Shown piece by piece: positions 7,301-7,795 of a stretch of DNA of 7,795 nt. Source of the stretch: Bacteroidales bacterium (GTDB lineage Bacteria > Bacteroidota > Bacteroidia > Bacteroidales > UBA932); assembly GCA_018433265.1 (NCBI GenBank), contig JAHDRO010000252.1, forward strand, positions 1 to 7,795, given 5' to 3'. Made by a program: the position numbers and the translations under genes. Below the pieces are notes generated by a model. It ran no database searches. It had not been told where the DNA came from and saw only the letters and a list, made by a program, of their open reading frames with translations. Position 1 is the stretch's first letter; every line of letters begins with the position of its first letter.

Positions 7301-7515
7301 GGAAATGGCTTGAGAGTGTAACAAAAGGGATTGTTTCTGCTGCTTCAATATATGTTATGGGCACTGACCTTTTTGTATTCACAAATTATTCAGGAATTGA
7401 CGTAGTAAGTAACTCTAACTCCGCATCACTCGGCGGTACCGGTGGAGTAGGGTTTGACATGATGGCAATAGCTGCTCCGAGAGGCTTGTCATTTGGTATC
7501 AATCTAACATTTTAA
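4399..7515 (+). CDS. SusC/RagA-family TonB-dependent outer-membrane transporter
   Basis: This 1038-residue protein is a TonB-linked channel that, with its SusD partner, imports a nutrient across the outer membrane. Its parts are in the usual order: a signal peptide (about 1-29, basic start, hydrophobic core 14-24, likely cut after WA), a carboxypeptidase-regulatory-like beta domain (about 32-105, VTGIVTD...GATVLIQGT...DLDGKF), a probable TonB box (about 110-118, EEAVVTAEF), a plug with LYVIDGIP (188-195) and NPEEIESMTVLKGAAAAALYG (232-252) leading to GAIIITTKKG, then a 22-strand-type barrel ending in the terminal Phe of FGINLTF. There is no N-terminal STN domain, so signalling to an anti-sigma factor is not expected. 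The reading frame is intact. The substrate cannot be told from sequence. Confidence 0.95.
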   Translation: MHVSKKENLSVRRVLLVFALLLLAGPIWAQNTKVTGIVTDIKGEPIPGATVLIQGTKIGEAADLDGKFTITAPSNGILEVSAIGYEKVLIPIKGRASIKVELRDNAVLLEEAVVTAEFGVKRAARAVGAAVQSVRGEEIAASGRENFVNALQGRIAGVSVTSSSGTPGSSSSVIIRSATSISGNNQPLYVIDGIPMNNSTFNPVGSFAKGSSGSETVSDRQLDFANRGSDLNPEEIESMTVLKGAAAAALYGSDASNGAIIITTKKGRSGKGKVTYNNNFTFSQAYRYPEQQTKYDNGMYGVTNYYTQRRYGAEYPAGTQLYNNLKNFFQTGVSQKHNISFDAGNESMTVRVSAGTLSQTGIVPTSKYTKNNISLAGTAKLANWVNVESSLQFMETTNTKVSKGTGGPLQRAITWPLTDDMRVYLNDAGSIRYPNRYVDVDILNPYFDLYKNKNYDEGSRFIANMAVNITPIKDLLLKAQVGYDVANTTYEVVRHPEWSSTATGTGSYDQSRVYQSNPTVNLIASYKKDFGKLTVTGTFIYSQLEQFTNTLSVHGEKFLVKDFQSINNCDKTTLVNLTSRQKRRLQGLSGSFEFGWNNMAFLTVRGRNDWSSTLPQNDNSYFYPAVDLSFIVSELPFMKAMSETFSYVKLRGSVTRVGKDAPPLSIYPALEASTASFGGYRYGFTGPNLKLKPEMNTAWEVGLEARLFRNRMDVDFAYYNTYSADQIITGFRMSYATGFVLNNMNVGTFRTSGVELRVAGDVIKNRDWIVNLGLNMSKNWSNVIKLPENVSEYYNAYTWNSGNLRNGIKVGYPVTSITGLDFQRNKDGKVLIDPSTGLPLVSSTWSVLGDREPDLMFGLTLSVRYRSFSLSALLDGKLGTQVVNGTKRWMMQQGFSKESVKMREAGPVVFNGVLKDGLQDSDNPTVNSIGVKLGDLQYGYAGNDYDWIEKGINYLRVQELRLNYNVNRKWLESVTKGIVSAASIYVMGTDLFVFTNYSGIDVVSNSNSASLGGTGGVGFDMMAIAAPRGLSFGINLTF

Positions 7516-7527
7516 CGGATTAAAACT

Positions 7528-7795
7528 ATGAGAAAAATATTATTATCTTTTACTGTACTTCTGGCAATTAGTTTTACCTCTTCATGCTCTGATTGGCTGG
7601 ATGTAAATAAAAATATTGACTCCCCCGATTGGGTTGAGCCTGTTTTAAGGCTTGCGCCTATTCTTGAAGCTTATGAGGGGATTCCTTATGATTTAAGAGC
7701 TTTGGCTCCTATAGTTGGTTATATGGGAGGAGGCTCGACCTATGCCAGCACATTTGGTGCAAGTCACTCTTACCTTATAGCCAGCGATGGTGGTG
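7528..7795 (+). CDS. SusD/RagB-family surface lipoprotein, N-terminal part only
   Basis: The frame opens at an ATG 12 bases after the susC stop and stays open to the window end, giving 89 codons, so this is the start of a longer gene. It begins with a lipoprotein signal peptide: MRKILLSF, a hydrophobic stretch, then a lipobox TSSC with the lipidated Cys20. The SDWLDVN after the cysteine is the characteristic N-terminus of SusD-like proteins, and the acidic residue near the cysteine fits Bacteroidota surface-export signals. SusD proteins cap the SusC channel and capture the ligand. The following LAPIVGYMGGGSTYASTF region looks most like the SusD-like 2 family, but too little is present to settle the subfamily. 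Confidence 0.88.
   Translation, partial: MRKILLSFTVLLAISFTSSCSDWLDVNKNIDSPDWVEPVLRLAPILEAYEGIPYDLRALAPIVGYMGGGSTYASTFGASHSYLIASDGG

Noticed and set aside
1..7795. CRISPR arrays, tRNA or rRNA genes, insertion sequences, integrase or attachment sites
   Set aside because: I looked for spaced direct repeats, tRNA-like ends, terminal inverted repeats and transposase motifs and saw none.

Overview
The window looks like chromosomal DNA from a member of the Bacteroidota, most likely Bacteroidales. Three things point there. RpsI, RplM, PfkA, DusB and LpxK all have the Bacteroidales form of their families as I remember them. There is a TonB-dependent SusC-type transporter followed directly by a SusD-type lipoprotein. 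The intergenic regions carry Bacteroidota promoter boxes (TAnnTTTG, in one case with TTTG 19 bases upstream) and A-rich, G-poor translation starts instead of Shine-Dalgarno sequences. The genus cannot be named from this sequence alone.

Layout. Positions 1-161 hold no recognisable gene; they follow rpsI on the minus strand and probably form the leader of the next minus-strand gene. Positions 162-2080 carry three minus-strand genes, transcribed in the order pfkA (6-phosphofructokinase), rplM (L13), rpsI (S9). rplM-rpsI is a tight ribosomal operon with its own near-perfect promoter, whose upstream half lies over the 3' end of pfkA. Positions 2081-2145 form a short divergent promoter region. On the plus strand, dusB (tRNA-dihydrouridine synthase) and lpxK (lipid A 4'-kinase) overlap by four bases. 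A 280-base AT-rich gap with a promoter and a G-free leader precedes susC, an intact 1038-residue outer-membrane transporter. The start of its susD partner follows 12 bases later and is cut off by the window end.

How the genes work together. The minus-strand side is housekeeping: glycolysis and ribosome assembly. dusB-lpxK joins tRNA modification with lipid A synthesis, probably by shared transcription and translational coupling and not by a common pathway. The susC-susD pair forms an outer-membrane nutrient-uptake complex. Its substrate is unknown because no degradative enzyme or regulator lies within the window.

I see no undescribed multi-gene system here. The points most worth checking are the loss of a substrate-binding arginine in PfkA, a probable GTG start for rplM with a hairpin at the 5' end of its transcript, a nearly leaderless dusB promoter, and the unusual leader of the susC operon.
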